From: Sphingomonas yantingensis
GTDB taxonomy: Bacteria > Pseudomonadota > Alphaproteobacteria > Sphingomonadales > Sphingomonadaceae
Reading direction: 5' to 3'
Assembly (NCBI RefSeq): GCF_014199325.1
Contig: NZ_JACIJJ010000002.1
Coordinates: 186,001 to 250,000 of the forward strand
Length of the DNA: 64,000 nt
Part shown: piece by piece, positions 27,304 through 35,959 of the stretch
Position numbering within the stretch: the first letter of the stretch is position 1
Layout of the letters: the number at the start of each line of letters is the position of its first letter
Position numbers and translations under genes: made by a program
Notes under the pieces: generated by a model
Database searches by the model: none
Seen by the model: the letters and a program-made list of their open reading frames with translations, nothing else
Told to the model about the DNA's origin: nothing

Positions 27304-27665
27304 CGCATCGCCGCTGCTTCGCGCTCGACCTCGTCGCCGACGCTGACCTCGTCGCCGCGTATGAGGCGGCGCATGCCCCCGGCGCTGTCTGGCCGCAGGT
27401 GATCGCCGGCATTCGCGCCTCGGGCGTCCTCGACATGGAGATCTGGCGCACCGCCGATCGCCTGTTCATGATCGCGGAGGTGGAGGCCGACTACCCCCGC
27501 CCGATCGCCCCCGAACTCGCCGCGGTCGACGCGCACTGGCAGGCGGCGATGGACCGCTTCCAGCGCCGCCTGTCGAGCGCGGGGGACGAGAAATGGGCGC
27601 CGATGACCCGCATCTTCGCGCTGGCCGAACAGGTCGGCGCATCGCCTGAAGGAAACACGAAATGA
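27300..27665 (+). CDS. L-rhamnose/L-fucose mutarotase family protein
   Basis: The 121-residue protein is of the RhaM-like dimeric alpha/beta barrel family. Typical features are the RRCFALDLV opening, YEAAHAPGAVWPQV with a conserved His, EIWRTADRLFMIAEV and a WAPMTRIFALAEQ end. These enzymes interconvert alpha and beta anomers of deoxyhexoses. The start overlaps the previous stop (ATGA). Its presence points to a free aldose as the substrate of this operon. Confidence 0.9.
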   Translation: MTHRRCFALDLVADADLVAAYEAAHAPGAVWPQVIAGIRASGVLDMEIWRTADRLFMIAEVEADYPRPIAPELAAVDAHWQAAMDRFQRRLSSAGDEKWAPMTRIFALAEQVGASPEGNTK

Positions 27666-28513
27666 AGCTTTGCCGTATCGGCGCACCGGGTCAGGAGCGG
27701 CCCGCGCTGGTGGACGCCGACGGGGGCCTGCGCGACCTGTCCGGTCATGTCGACGATCTCGGCCCCGCGGCATTGTCGCGCGAGGGGCTGGCGCGGCTGG
27801 CGGCAATCGACCCCGCCGGGCTGCCGCTGATCGAGGGCGAGGTCCGCTATGGCCCGTGCGTCACCGGCACGCGGCAGTTCGTGGCGATCGGCACCAATTT
27901 CGCCGACCACGCCGCCGAATCGAACCTGCCGGTCCCCGACGAGCCCGTCGTCTTCAACAAATGGGTCAGCTGCATCCAGGGGCCGGACGATGACGTCGTC
28001 ATCCCCGCGGGCTCGACCAAGACCGACTGGGAAGTCGAACTGGGCGTCGTCATCGGCACGGCCGCGTCGAACGTGGCCGAGGCGGACGCGCTCCATCATG
28101 TCGCCGGCTATTGCGTCGTGCACGACGTGTCGGAGCGGCACTGGCAGCTCGAGCGCGGCATGACCTGGGACAATGGCAAGGGGTTTCCGACCTTCGGCCC
28201 CATCGGCCCCTGGCTCGTCACGCCCGACGAGGTGGGCGACCCGCAGGCGCTCGACATGTGGCTCGACGTGAACGGCGAGCGGATGCAGACGGGCAACAGC
28301 CGGACGATGATCTTCGGCGTCGCGGCGATCGTCGCCTATTGCTCGGGGTTCATGACGCTGCTGCCCGGCGACGTCATCACGACGGGGACGCCGCCGGGCG
28401 TCGGCCTGGGGCAGAAGCCCGAACCGCGCTATCTCAAGGCCGGCGACGTCGTCGAGCTCGGGATCGAGAAGCTCGGTCGCCAGCGCCAGCGCTTCGTCGC
28501 GGCGGATCGGTGA
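27662..28513 (+). CDS. FAH-family hydrolase, probable 2,4-diketo-3-deoxy-sugar-acid hydrolase
   Basis: The 283-residue FAH-fold hydrolase has IGTNFADHAAES, the metal-site segment DWEVELGVVIG, a conserved H/D in VVHDVSERHWQ and the GDVITTGTPPGVGLG loop. In non-phosphorylative L-fucose/L-rhamnose breakdown, homologues split a 2,4-diketo-3-deoxy acid into pyruvate and lactate. The start overlaps the mutarotase stop (ATGA). It differs from the FAH protein at 3316, so the window has two such enzymes. Confidence 0.92.
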   Translation: MKLCRIGAPGQERPALVDADGGLRDLSGHVDDLGPAALSREGLARLAAIDPAGLPLIEGEVRYGPCVTGTRQFVAIGTNFADHAAESNLPVPDEPVVFNKWVSCIQGPDDDVVIPAGSTKTDWEVELGVVIGTAASNVAEADALHHVAGYCVVHDVSERHWQLERGMTWDNGKGFPTFGPIGPWLVTPDEVGDPQALDMWLDVNGERMQTGNSRTMIFGVAAIVAYCSGFMTLLPGDVITTGTPPGVGLGQKPEPRYLKAGDVVELGIEKLGRQRQRFVAADR

Positions 28514-29394
28514 GCGCACCGCACGCCTTCGTCGATGCGCACCTGCACCTGTGGGACCGGGGGCAGCTACGCTACCCCTGGCTCGAAGCGGCGGAGACGG
28601 CGGCGATCGCGGGCGGTTATGGCGTGCCCGACTATTGCGCGGAGGCGGCGGGCTGGCGCCCCGTCGCCGCGGTGCATGTCGATGCCGGCGCGCATCCCGA
28701 GGACGGCGAGGCGGAGACGCTGTGGCTGGAGGGCGAGGCGATACGCCGCGGCCTGCCGACCGCGATCGTGGCGCGCGTCGAACTGCATGATGCGGAGGTC
28801 GATGCACGCCTCGCTTGGCAGGCGGCGCGGCCGCTGGTGCGCGGCATCCGCCACCTTATCAACTGGCATCCGGCCGATCCCGGCGGCTCGGCCTATCCCG
28901 ACGACCTGACGCGCGATGCGGCGTGGCAGCGGGGCTATGCGCGGCTCGGCGATCATGGACTGAGCTTCGACTTCCACGGCCACCCGCCGCAACTCGCCGG
29001 GCTCGCCGCGCTGGCCGAGCGGCATCCGGGCACGCCGCTTGCGATCAATCACCTCGGGCTGCCGCGGCCGGCCGAGGGGCTGGCGACGTGGCGCGTGGGG
29101 ATGCGCGCGCTCGCCGCGATGCCGCATGTCGCGGTCAAGCTGTCGGGCGCGGGCTTCATCGCCAGCCCCTTCGACCCCGCCGCCTTTGCCGATATCGTCG
29201 CGGAAGTGATCGATGTCTTCGGCCCCGACCGCGTGATGATCGCCACCAATTTTCCCACCGACCGCCTGTTCGCGTCGATGGACGCGACGCTTACCGCCTA
29301 TCGTGCGCTGCTCGATCCGCTGCCGGCGGCGGCGCAGCGCGCGATCTGGGGCGGCACCGCCAATTGTTTCTATCGACTGGGGCTGAAGCTGTGA
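28510..29394 (+). CDS. Amidohydrolase-family sugar lactonase, fuconolactonase-like
   Basis: The 294-residue TIM-barrel amidohydrolase opens with the metal motif DAHLHLWDRG. A later histidine lies in FDFHGHPPQ, another in INHLGLP, and the final Asp-containing strand reads MIATNFPTDR. This is the COG3618 lactonase pattern seen in L-fucono- and L-rhamnono-lactonases. The GTG start overlaps the FAH stop (GTGA). A longer open frame beginning inside the FAH gene is rejected because it reads that gene in a different frame. Confidence 0.9.
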   Translation: MSAPHAFVDAHLHLWDRGQLRYPWLEAAETAAIAGGYGVPDYCAEAAGWRPVAAVHVDAGAHPEDGEAETLWLEGEAIRRGLPTAIVARVELHDAEVDARLAWQAARPLVRGIRHLINWHPADPGGSAYPDDLTRDAAWQRGYARLGDHGLSFDFHGHPPQLAGLAALAERHPGTPLAINHLGLPRPAEGLATWRVGMRALAAMPHVAVKLSGAGFIASPFDPAAFADIVAEVIDVFGPDRVMIATNFPTDRLFASMDATLTAYRALLDPLPAAAQRAIWGGTANCFYRLGLKL

Positions 29395-30425
29395 CGACGA
29401 TCGACACGCGGACGATGGGGCGGACGGGCCTTGCCCTCACGACTTTGGGCTTCGGCGCGGCCTCGCTCGGTAATCTCTACAAGCCCGTCGACGACGCGGC
29501 GGCGCATGGCGCGGTGGCGGCGGCGCTGGCGGCGGGGATCCGCTATTTCGACACCGCCCCGCATTACGGCCGCGGCCTTAGCGAACGGCGGCTGGGCGAC
29601 GCGCTGCGCGGGGCGGGCGATGTCGTCGTCTCGACCAAGGTCGGGCGGCTGATGGTCCCCGACGACAGCGTGACCGACGACCGCGAGCGCGATGGCTTCC
29701 GCTCGGCCATGCCGTTCCGCGCGGTGTACGATTACACGCATGACGGCATCCTGCGCAGCCATGAGGCGAGCCTGCACCGCCTGGGCCTGGCGAAGGTCGA
29801 TATCCTCTTCGTCCACGATATCGGCGGGCTGACGCATGGCGATGCGGCCGCGCATTACTGGGCGCAGCTGACCGACGGCGGCGGCTTTCGCGCGCTGGAG
29901 CGGCTGCGCCACGAGGGGGTGATCCGCGGCTTCGGCCTCGGCGTCAACGAGGTCGAGGTGTGCCTCGATGCGATGCGGGTCGCCGAACTCGACGTGATCC
30001 TGCTCGCCGGGCGCTATTCGCTGCTTGACCAGCAGGCGCTCGACGCGTTCTTCCCCGCCTGCATCGCCGCGCGGACCGCGGTGGTGATCGGCGGGCCCTA
30101 TAACAGCGGCATCCTCGCGACAGGCGTGCGATCGGGCCGGCCGCTCCACTACGATTATGCCGCGCCGTCCGCCGAGGTGGTCGAACGCACCGCCCGAATC
30201 GAGGCGATCGCCGACACGCACGGCATTCCGCTCCCCGCCGCCGCGCTCGCCTTCGTCCTCGCGCACCCGGCGGTGGCGAGCGTCATTCCCGGCATGGGCA
30301 GCGCCGCGCGGGTCGAGGCGACGGCGGCGTTGGCGGCGCATCCGATCCCGGCCGGCTTCTGGTCCGACCTGCGCGCCAGCGGCCTCGTCCGCGCCGAGGC
30401 GCCGCTGCCCGGAGAGCTCGCATGA
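29391..30425 (+). CDS. Aldo/keto reductase, probable L-fucose (D-threo-aldose) 1-dehydrogenase
   Basis: The 344-residue AKR opens with GRTGLALTTLGFGAASLGNLY. The catalytic tetrad is visible as D and Y in YFDTAPHYGRGLSE, K in VSTKVGRL, and H in LFVHDIGG. The C-terminal NADP-type loop is GMGSAARVEA. It fits the family of D-threo-aldose/L-fucose dehydrogenases that oxidise L-fucose, D-arabinose and L-galactose at C1. The GTG start overlaps the preceding stop (GTGA). Confidence 0.9.
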   Translation: MTTIDTRTMGRTGLALTTLGFGAASLGNLYKPVDDAAAHGAVAAALAAGIRYFDTAPHYGRGLSERRLGDALRGAGDVVVSTKVGRLMVPDDSVTDDRERDGFRSAMPFRAVYDYTHDGILRSHEASLHRLGLAKVDILFVHDIGGLTHGDAAAHYWAQLTDGGGFRALERLRHEGVIRGFGLGVNEVEVCLDAMRVAELDVILLAGRYSLLDQQALDAFFPACIAARTAVVIGGPYNSGILATGVRSGRPLHYDYAAPSAEVVERTARIEAIADTHGIPLPAAALAFVLAHPAVASVIPGMGSAARVEATAALAAHPIPAGFWSDLRASGLVRAEAPLPGELA

Positions 30426-30721
30426 CCGTTGCCGCTATCGTCCTGTCCCCTGCGGACAACGTCGCGGTCTGTTGCCGGACGGTCGAAGCAGGGGAGACGA
30501 TCGAGCTTGCCGGCCGCACGCTCATCATCGCCGAGCGGGTGGCGCTGGGCCACAAGATCGCGCTCATGGCGCTGTCGCCGGGCGACAAGGTCGTCAAATA
30601 CGGGATGCCGATCGGCTCCATGACCGCGCCCGTGCAGGCGGGCGGCTGGGTGCACATGCACAATATGAAGAGCGACTATATCGCCGCGCACTTGCGCGAC
30701 GCGGTGGGAGAGAGCGCATGA
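30422..30721 (+). CDS. UxaA-family dehydratase small (SAF-domain) subunit
   Basis: The 99-residue product forms an SAF-type domain. The segment ALGHKIALMALSPGDKVVKYGMPIG is typical of the N-terminal part of altronate/galactarate dehydratases, and GWVHMHNMKSDY closes the domain. In E. coli UxaA this domain is fused to the catalytic part; here it is a separate gene overlapping its partner by 4 bases. It would complete an Fe-dependent sugar-acid dehydratase with the next gene. Confidence 0.93.
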   Translation: MTVAAIVLSPADNVAVCCRTVEAGETIELAGRTLIIAERVALGHKIALMALSPGDKVVKYGMPIGSMTAPVQAGGWVHMHNMKSDYIAAHLRDAVGESA

Positions 30722-31911
30722 TCCAGGGATATCTCCGCGCCGATGGCCGCAAGGGCATTCGCGACGCGATCGTCGTCGTGTACCTTGTCGAGTGCGCGCA
30801 TCACGTCGCGCGCCGGATCGTCGAGGCAGCAGGCGATCCGCGCGTCCAGCTGATCGGCTTTCCCGGCTGCTACCCCAACGACTATGCGCTTTCGATGATG
30901 AAGGCGCTGACGACGCATCCCAATGTCGGCGGCGTCGTGCTGGTGTCGCTGGGGTGCGAGAGCTTCAACCGGGAGGCACTGGCCGCCAACGCCGCCGCCG
31001 CCGGGCGTCCGGTCGAGACGGTGGTGATCCAGCAGGCGGGCGGCACGCGCCCGTCGATCGCCGCGGGCGTCGAGGCGGTCCGCCGCGTGCGCGATGCGGC
31101 GGATGCTGGGGTGCGGCGGGTGCCGATGGCGCTGTCCGAACTGGTCGTCGGCACGATCTGCGGCGGGTCCGACGGGACGAGCGGCATCACCGCGAACCCC
31201 GCGGTCGGCCGCGTCTTCGATGCGCTGGTCGATGCCGGCGCGACCTGCATCTTCGAGGAGACGGGCGAGATGGTCGGGTGCGAGGGGCACATGGCCGAGC
31301 GCGCTGCCACCCCCGCCGTCGCCGATGCGCTGATCGCCTCGGTCGAGCATGCCGAACGATACTATCGCGCGATGGGCTATGGCAGCTTCGCACCCGGCAA
31401 TGCCGAGGGCGGGCTGTCGAGCCAGGAGGAGAAATCGGCGGGCGCCTATGCCAAGTCGGGCAGCCGGCCGATCGACGGCGTGATCCTGCCGGCCGAGATG
31501 CCGCGGGGACCGGGTCTCTACCTCCTCGACGTGGTGCCGCCGGGCGACCCGAAGTTCGGCTTCCCCAACATCGTCGACAATGCCGAAATCGGCGAACTGA
31601 TGGCGTGCGGCGCGCACGTCACGCTGTTCACCACCGGCCGGGGATCGGTCGTCGGATCGGCGATCGCGCCGGTGATCAAGATCTGCGCCAATCCCGAAAC
31701 CTACGCCCGCATGAAGGGCGACATGGACGTCGACGCCGGCCGCATCCTGGTCGGCGAGGCGACGATCGACGGCATCGCGCAGGAGATCGTCGCGCTGATC
31801 GAGGCGGTGGCCGCGGGCGCGCAGACCTGTTCAGAGGCGCTCGGCCATCAGGAGTTCGTCCTGACCTACAAGGCAAGCGGCCCCGCGGGCCCCGCCTGCC
31901 TCGCGGCATGA
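30718..31911 (+). CDS. UxaA-family sugar-acid dehydratase large subunit
   Basis: The 397-residue catalytic subunit of the altronate/galactarate dehydratase group carries cysteine-containing motifs (GFPGCYPNDYA, LGCES, CGGSDGTSGITANPA) and EETGEMVGCEGHMAERA. The GRGSVVGSAIAPVIKICANP segment is highly conserved in the family. It should dehydrate a C2-C3 diol of an aldonic acid to a 2-keto-3-deoxy acid. Published L-fucose and L-rhamnose routes generally use an enolase-superfamily enzyme at this step, and none is seen in the operon, so this pair probably fills that role. The substrate is inferred. Confidence 0.93.
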   Translation: MIQGYLRADGRKGIRDAIVVVYLVECAHHVARRIVEAAGDPRVQLIGFPGCYPNDYALSMMKALTTHPNVGGVVLVSLGCESFNREALAANAAAAGRPVETVVIQQAGGTRPSIAAGVEAVRRVRDAADAGVRRVPMALSELVVGTICGGSDGTSGITANPAVGRVFDALVDAGATCIFEETGEMVGCEGHMAERAATPAVADALIASVEHAERYYRAMGYGSFAPGNAEGGLSSQEEKSAGAYAKSGSRPIDGVILPAEMPRGPGLYLLDVVPPGDPKFGFPNIVDNAEIGELMACGAHVTLFTTGRGSVVGSAIAPVIKICANPETYARMKGDMDVDAGRILVGEATIDGIAQEIVALIEAVAAGAQTCSEALGHQEFVLTYKASGPAGPACLAA

Positions 31912-32866
31912 GCCGGCCACGGCTGTTCGTCACTCGCCGCCTGCCCGAAGCGGTCGGGGCGCGGTTGGCCGAGCGGTACGAGGCAACGTTCCAACTGGGC
32001 GAGGATGCGGCCGATCCCCCGGCGCTGGCGGCGGCGATGGCGGATCATGACGCGATCCTGCCGACGATCACCGACCGGATCGACGCCGCGCTGCTGGAGG
32101 CATCACCCCGCCGTGCGCGCATCGTCGCCAATTTCGGCGCGGGGGTGGATCATGTCGACCTGACCGCCGCGCGCGACGCGGGCATCGTCGTCACCAACAC
32201 GCCGGGCGCACTGACGGAGGCGACGGCCGAACTCGCGCTCACGCTGATGCTGATGACACTGCGCCGCGCGGGCGAGGGTGAGCGCGAGCTTCGCGCCGGT
32301 CGCTGGACGGGCTGGCGGCCGACGCACCTAATGGGCGCAACGCTGGGCGGCAGGACGCTGGGGCTGGTGGGCTTTGGCCGGATCGCGCAGGCGACGGCAC
32401 GGCGCGCGCGGGCGATGGGGATGCACATCCGCTATCATAGCCGCTCGCCCGTCGCGCCGGAGGTCGAGCGCGAGGTTGCGGCGACCCGCGCGCCCTCGCT
32501 CGCGGCGCTGGCGGCGTCGTCCGACGTCCTCTCGCTGCACGTGCCCGGCGGGGCTGCGACGCATCACCTCGTCGACGCGGCGCTGCTGGCGGCGATGCCG
32601 GTGCACGCGATCCTCATCAACACTGCGCGCGGATCGGTGGTGGACGAGGCGGCGCTCGCCGCCGCGCTGGCCGAGGGGCGGACGGCCTAGACGTGTACGA
32701 GCACGAACCGGCGGTGCATCCCGGCCTGATCACCAGCGAGCGCGCGGTGCTGCTCCCGCATCTGGGCAGCGCCACGGTCGAGGCGCGTACCGCGATGGGA
32801 ATGCAGGCGGCGGACAATCTCGACGCCTTTTTCGACGGCCGCGAGTCGCCCGACCGTGTCGCCTGA
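31908..32866 (+). pseudogene. D-2-hydroxyacid dehydrogenase (GyaR-like), frame-disrupted
   Basis: The frame from ATG 31908 encodes an NAD-dependent D-isomer 2-hydroxyacid dehydrogenase (glyoxylate/hydroxypyruvate reductase type). It has ANFGAGVDHVD, the Rossmann motif LGLVGFGRIAQATA and NTARGSVVDEAALAAAL. At 32687 it meets TAG. Immediately after, another frame continues the same family from LDVYEHEPAVHPGLI through LLPHLGSATVEARTAMG with the catalytic His, to TGA at 32866. The conserved A-G-A-G residues normally found between these halves are missing, which fits a deletion of about 10 bases. Either the gene is inactive or this is an assembly error. Its end overlaps the kinase start by 11 bases. 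Confidence 0.85.
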
Positions 32867-33680
32867 AGCGATCCTGACACCGCTCGTCGCCGATGTGCTG
32901 GCCGCTGCCGAGGGGCGCCCGCTCGTCGTCGGGATTTGCGGGGCGCAGGGCAGCGGCAAGTCGACGCTGGCCGCGGCGCTTTCGGCGCGGTTCGAAGATG
33001 CGCCGGTGCTGTCGATCGACGACCTCTATCTCTGCCGCGCCGAGCGGCGGCGATTGGCGGCAGAAGTGCATCCGCTCTTCGCCACGCGCGGGGTGCCGGG
33101 GACGCACGACGTCGCGCTCGGCCTCGACCTGATCGCAGGCTTTCGCCGGGGCCAGGCGCTGTCGCTGCCGCGGTTCGACAAGGCGACCGACGACCGCGCG
33201 GACGGGGCTGAGCCGGTGCCCGCCGGCGCGAAGCTGCTGCTGTTCGAGGGCTGGTGCCTCGGCGCGGAGCCGGCACCGGCGGACGCGCCGATCAATTCGC
33301 TGGAGCGGGACGAGGACCCCGATGGCCGCTGGCGTGCGCGGGTGGAGGCGTCGCTCGCCGGTCCCTATGCCGCGCTGTTCGGCGAAATCGACCTGCTGAT
33401 CTTCCTCGCCGCACCGTCGTTCGAAACCGTCGCCGACTGGCGCTGGCAGCAGGAAGCGGCGCTCGCCCGTGCGCTTCCGGGGGCTGCGGCAGTGATGAGC
33501 CGCGGCGAGATCGACCGCTTCGTGGCGCATTACGAGCGGATCACGCGCCGGCTGCTGCGCGATCTGCCCGCCCGTGCCGACGTGACGCTATGGCTGGACG
33601 CGGACCGTCGCTGTGTGCGTATTCGGAGGCACGGCGAGACAGCGCGGGAGGATGCGGACAGTGACGGCGGAAGCGGATGA
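32856..33680 (+). CDS. P-loop kinase, D-glycerate 3-kinase-like
   Basis: The 274-residue product has Walker A GICGAQGSGKST near residue 30, SIDDLYL, PLFATRGVPGTHDV, LPRFDKATDDR and the GWCLGAEP segment. This combination is characteristic of plant/bacterial-type glycerate kinases related to uridine kinase. It would phosphorylate glycerate to 3-phosphoglycerate. Together with the neighbouring (broken) hydroxypyruvate/glyoxylate reductase it suggests that a C2 or C3 hydroxyacid is released by the pathway. It starts at GTG 32856. Its last 20 bases overlap the regulator gene. Confidence 0.85.
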   Translation: MSPEAILTPLVADVLAAAEGRPLVVGICGAQGSGKSTLAAALSARFEDAPVLSIDDLYLCRAERRRLAAEVHPLFATRGVPGTHDVALGLDLIAGFRRGQALSLPRFDKATDDRADGAEPVPAGAKLLLFEGWCLGAEPAPADAPINSLERDEDPDGRWRARVEASLAGPYAALFGEIDLLIFLAAPSFETVADWRWQQEAALARALPGAAAVMSRGEIDRFVAHYERITRRLLRDLPARADVTLWLDADRRCVRIRRHGETAREDADSDGGSG

Positions 33681-34440
33681 GGGGAAGGGGCGCGACCTGT
33701 ATCGGGCGCCCGCACTGGAAAAGGGGCTCGACGTGCTCGAGGCGCTGTCGGGCATTCGCGAGCCGCTGACCGCGACGGCGATCGTCCAGCGGCTCGGCCG
33801 GTCGACGGGCGAGCTTTTCCGCATCATTCAGGTGCTCGAACGGCGCGGCTACATCACCCAGGGGCGCGGCGGCTATGTGCTCAGCCCACGCCTGTTCGAG
33901 GTCGGCATCGCGCGCGCGCCCGTCCGCGACCTCACCGAAACCGCGTTGCCGATCATGCGCGACCTGGCCGAGCGGGTGCGCCAGTCGTGCCATCTCGCCA
34001 TCGCGATCGGCGGCGACATGGTCGTGCTCGCGCGCGTCGAATCGCCCGAGCAGCTCGGCTTCTCCGTCCGGGTCGGCTATCGCCGGCCGCTCCACCGTAG
34101 CACCTCGGGGCTGTGCCTCTACGCCTTTCAGCCGCCCGCGCGGCGCGCCGAATGGGCGGCGTTGTTCGATCCCGCACCCGACGCGGCCGAGCGCGCCCGG
34201 CTGGCCGAGCTAGCCGACGCGATCGTCGCGCAGGGCTATGCCGACCAGCCCAGCCGCTATACCGAGGGGGTGCGCGACCTCGCCGCGCCGATTCGCCGCG
34301 GCGATGCGGTGGAGGCGGCACTGGCGATGCCCTTCCTCAAACCGCGCGACCGCGACGATGCGGACGCGGCGATCGCCGAACTGCGCATCGCCGCCGCCGC
34401 GATCTCCCGCGCGCTGCTCGGCTCCGACCAGTCGGCCTGA
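33661..34440 (+). CDS. IclR-family transcriptional regulator
   Basis: The product has 259 residues from GTG 33661, preceded at good spacing by GGGAGG. An ATG at 33652 has that same sequence touching it, so it is less likely. The N-terminal winged helix (APALEKGLDVLEALS ... TAIVQRLGRSTGELFRIIQVLERRGYI) is followed by the IclR effector domain (CHLAIAIGGDMVVLARVE, RPLHRSTSGLCLYAF, YADQPSRYTEGVRDLAAPI). It closes the sugar operon and is the natural candidate to bind the inverted repeats at 26507-26538. Confidence 0.93.
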   Translation: MTAEADEGKGRDLYRAPALEKGLDVLEALSGIREPLTATAIVQRLGRSTGELFRIIQVLERRGYITQGRGGYVLSPRLFEVGIARAPVRDLTETALPIMRDLAERVRQSCHLAIAIGGDMVVLARVESPEQLGFSVRVGYRRPLHRSTSGLCLYAFQPPARRAEWAALFDPAPDAAERARLAELADAIVAQGYADQPSRYTEGVRDLAAPIRRGDAVEAALAMPFLKPRDRDDADAAIAELRIAAAAISRALLGSDQSA

Positions 34441-34453
34441 AGCCTTCGGATCG

Positions 34454-35290
34454 TCAGCCTCGGTCGTCCAGCCAGTCGGCGCCGATCCTGCCCCATTGCC
34501 CCGCCGGCGCGAGCGCGCTGCGCAGGGCCTCGAGCAGCGGCGGCAGATCCTGCACGAACGCATAGGGCGGGTTGACGATGAACAGCCCCGCGCCGTTGTA
34601 GAGGCCGGGGCGATCGACGTCGTACAGCCAATGCTCGACGACCAGGACCTTCGGGATGCCCAGCCGGCGCAGCTTGCCCTTCCACTGCTGGTGCGCGGCG
34701 CGGTCCTTCAGCGGGTACCAGATTACCGTGACGCCGTGCGCCCATTTGCGGTGTGCCGCGGCGAGCGTGGCGACGATGCGGTCGCGCTCGTCGAGCTGCT
34801 CGTACGGCGGATCGACGACCACCACGCCGCGCGGGGTGCGGGTCGGCAGCATCGCCAGCCAGAGCTCATACGCGTCGCGCTCGTGCACCGCCGCGGGCGT
34901 GCCGCGCATCGCGCCGCGCAGCGCGCGCGCATCCTCGGGGTGCTTTTCGTTGAGGATCAGCACGTCCTGCGGGCGCAGCAACTGCGCGAGGAACTGCGGC
35001 GAGCCGGGATAGAGATCCGGCGCCGGGCCGGCATTCACCGATCGTACGGCAGCGCGATAATCGTCGAGCAACGGGTTCGTATCGGCAAAGGCCCGCACGA
35101 CCCCCTCCGCCGCTTCCCCGGTGCGCTGCGCCTGCTCGCCGCCCAGGTCGTAGAGTCCGCAGCCGGCATGCGTGTCGATCAGCGTCAGTGCACCCGGCTT
35201 CTGCTGCAACGCCCGGACGAGCGCGATCAGCAGGCTGTGCTTCACCACATCGGCGCTGTTGCCGGCGTGGAAGGAGTGGCGGTAATTCAT
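34454..35290 (-). CDS. rlmJ: 23S rRNA (adenine2030-N6)-methyltransferase RlmJ
   Basis: The 278-residue product opens MNYRHSFHAGNSADVVKH, diagnostic of RlmJ. It has the SAM-binding segment LIDTHAGCGLYDL and the N6-adenine catalytic motif DPPYEQ. A pseudouridine synthase gene follows upstream on the same strand, so two ribosomal RNA modification genes are neighbours. It is convergent with the IclR gene, with 13 bases between the stops. Confidence 0.95.
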   Translation of the reverse strand: MNYRHSFHAGNSADVVKHSLLIALVRALQQKPGALTLIDTHAGCGLYDLGGEQAQRTGEAAEGVVRAFADTNPLLDDYRAAVRSVNAGPAPDLYPGSPQFLAQLLRPQDVLILNEKHPEDARALRGAMRGTPAAVHERDAYELWLAMLPTRTPRGVVVVDPPYEQLDERDRIVATLAAAHRKWAHGVTVIWYPLKDRAAHQQWKGKLRRLGIPKVLVVEHWLYDVDRPGLYNGAGLFIVNPPYAFVQDLPPLLEALRSALAPAGQWGRIGADWLDDRG

Positions 35291-35329
35291 CGAAGTCGGG
35301 AAACCCTGCGGATGGAGCGACGCCTCAAA

Positions 35330-35908
35330 TCAAGTTTCGCGGCCGGCGGCAACCGCATCGAGGCCGGACCGCGTCTCGAACCGTCCCGGCGCAATCGTCG
35401 CGACCGACCAGTCGCCGATCGACCAGCGGACCAGCCGCAGCGTCGGCAGACCCACCGCCGCGGTCATGCGGCGCACCTGGCGGTTGCGCCCCTCGCGGAT
35501 CGTGATGCTGAGCCAGGCGTCGGGCACCGCCTTGCGCACGCGGATCGGCGGATCGCGCGGCCACAGGTCGGGCGGGTCGATGCGCGCGATTTCGGCCGGC
35601 AGCGTCATGCCGTCCTTCAGCCGGACGCCGCGGCGCAACTGGTCTAACGCCGGCGCATCCGGGTTGCCCTCGACCTGCACGAGATAGGTCTTGGGCATCT
35701 TGAACCGCGGATCGGCGATGCGCGCCTGCAACCGCCCGTCGTCGCACAGCAGCAACAGGCCCTCGCTGTCGCGATCGAGCCGGCCGGCGGGATAGACGCC
35801 CTTCACCTCGATGAAGTCCGACAGCGTCGCGCGCACCGTCGGCGATCCGCGGTCGGTGAATTGCGACAGCACGCCATAAGGCTTGTTGAACAGGAGCAGG
35901 CGAGACAT
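35330..35908 (-). CDS. rluE: rRNA large-subunit pseudouridine synthase (RluE-like)
   Basis: The 192-residue single-domain RsuA/RluE-type synthase lacks an S4 domain. It starts [15 protein letters not shown], has the catalytic motif [14 protein letters not shown] with its Asp, and the family segment [21 protein letters not shown]. The length and absence of S4 favour RluE (23S position 2457) over RsuA or RluB. The precise target is inferred from the family. Confidence 0.9.
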   Translation of the reverse strand: MSRLLLFNKPYGVLSQFTDRGSPTVRATLSDFIEVKGVYPAGRLDRDSEGLLLLCDDGRLQARIADPRFKMPKTYLVQVEGNPDAPALDQLRRGVRLKDGMTLPAEIARIDPPDLWPRDPPIRVRKAVPDAWLSITIREGRNRQVRRMTAAVGLPTLRLVRWSIGDWSVATIAPGRFETRSGLDAVAAGRET

Positions 35909-35959
35909 CCCCGACCCATATCGCCCGGCCGCGGCGCTGTCTCGCGGCGCGCCTAGTCT

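Noticed and set aside
28815..29390. Extension of the AKR into the lactonase gene
   Set aside because: Arg/Ala-rich shadow of the lactonase. The AKR family start is at GTG 29391.
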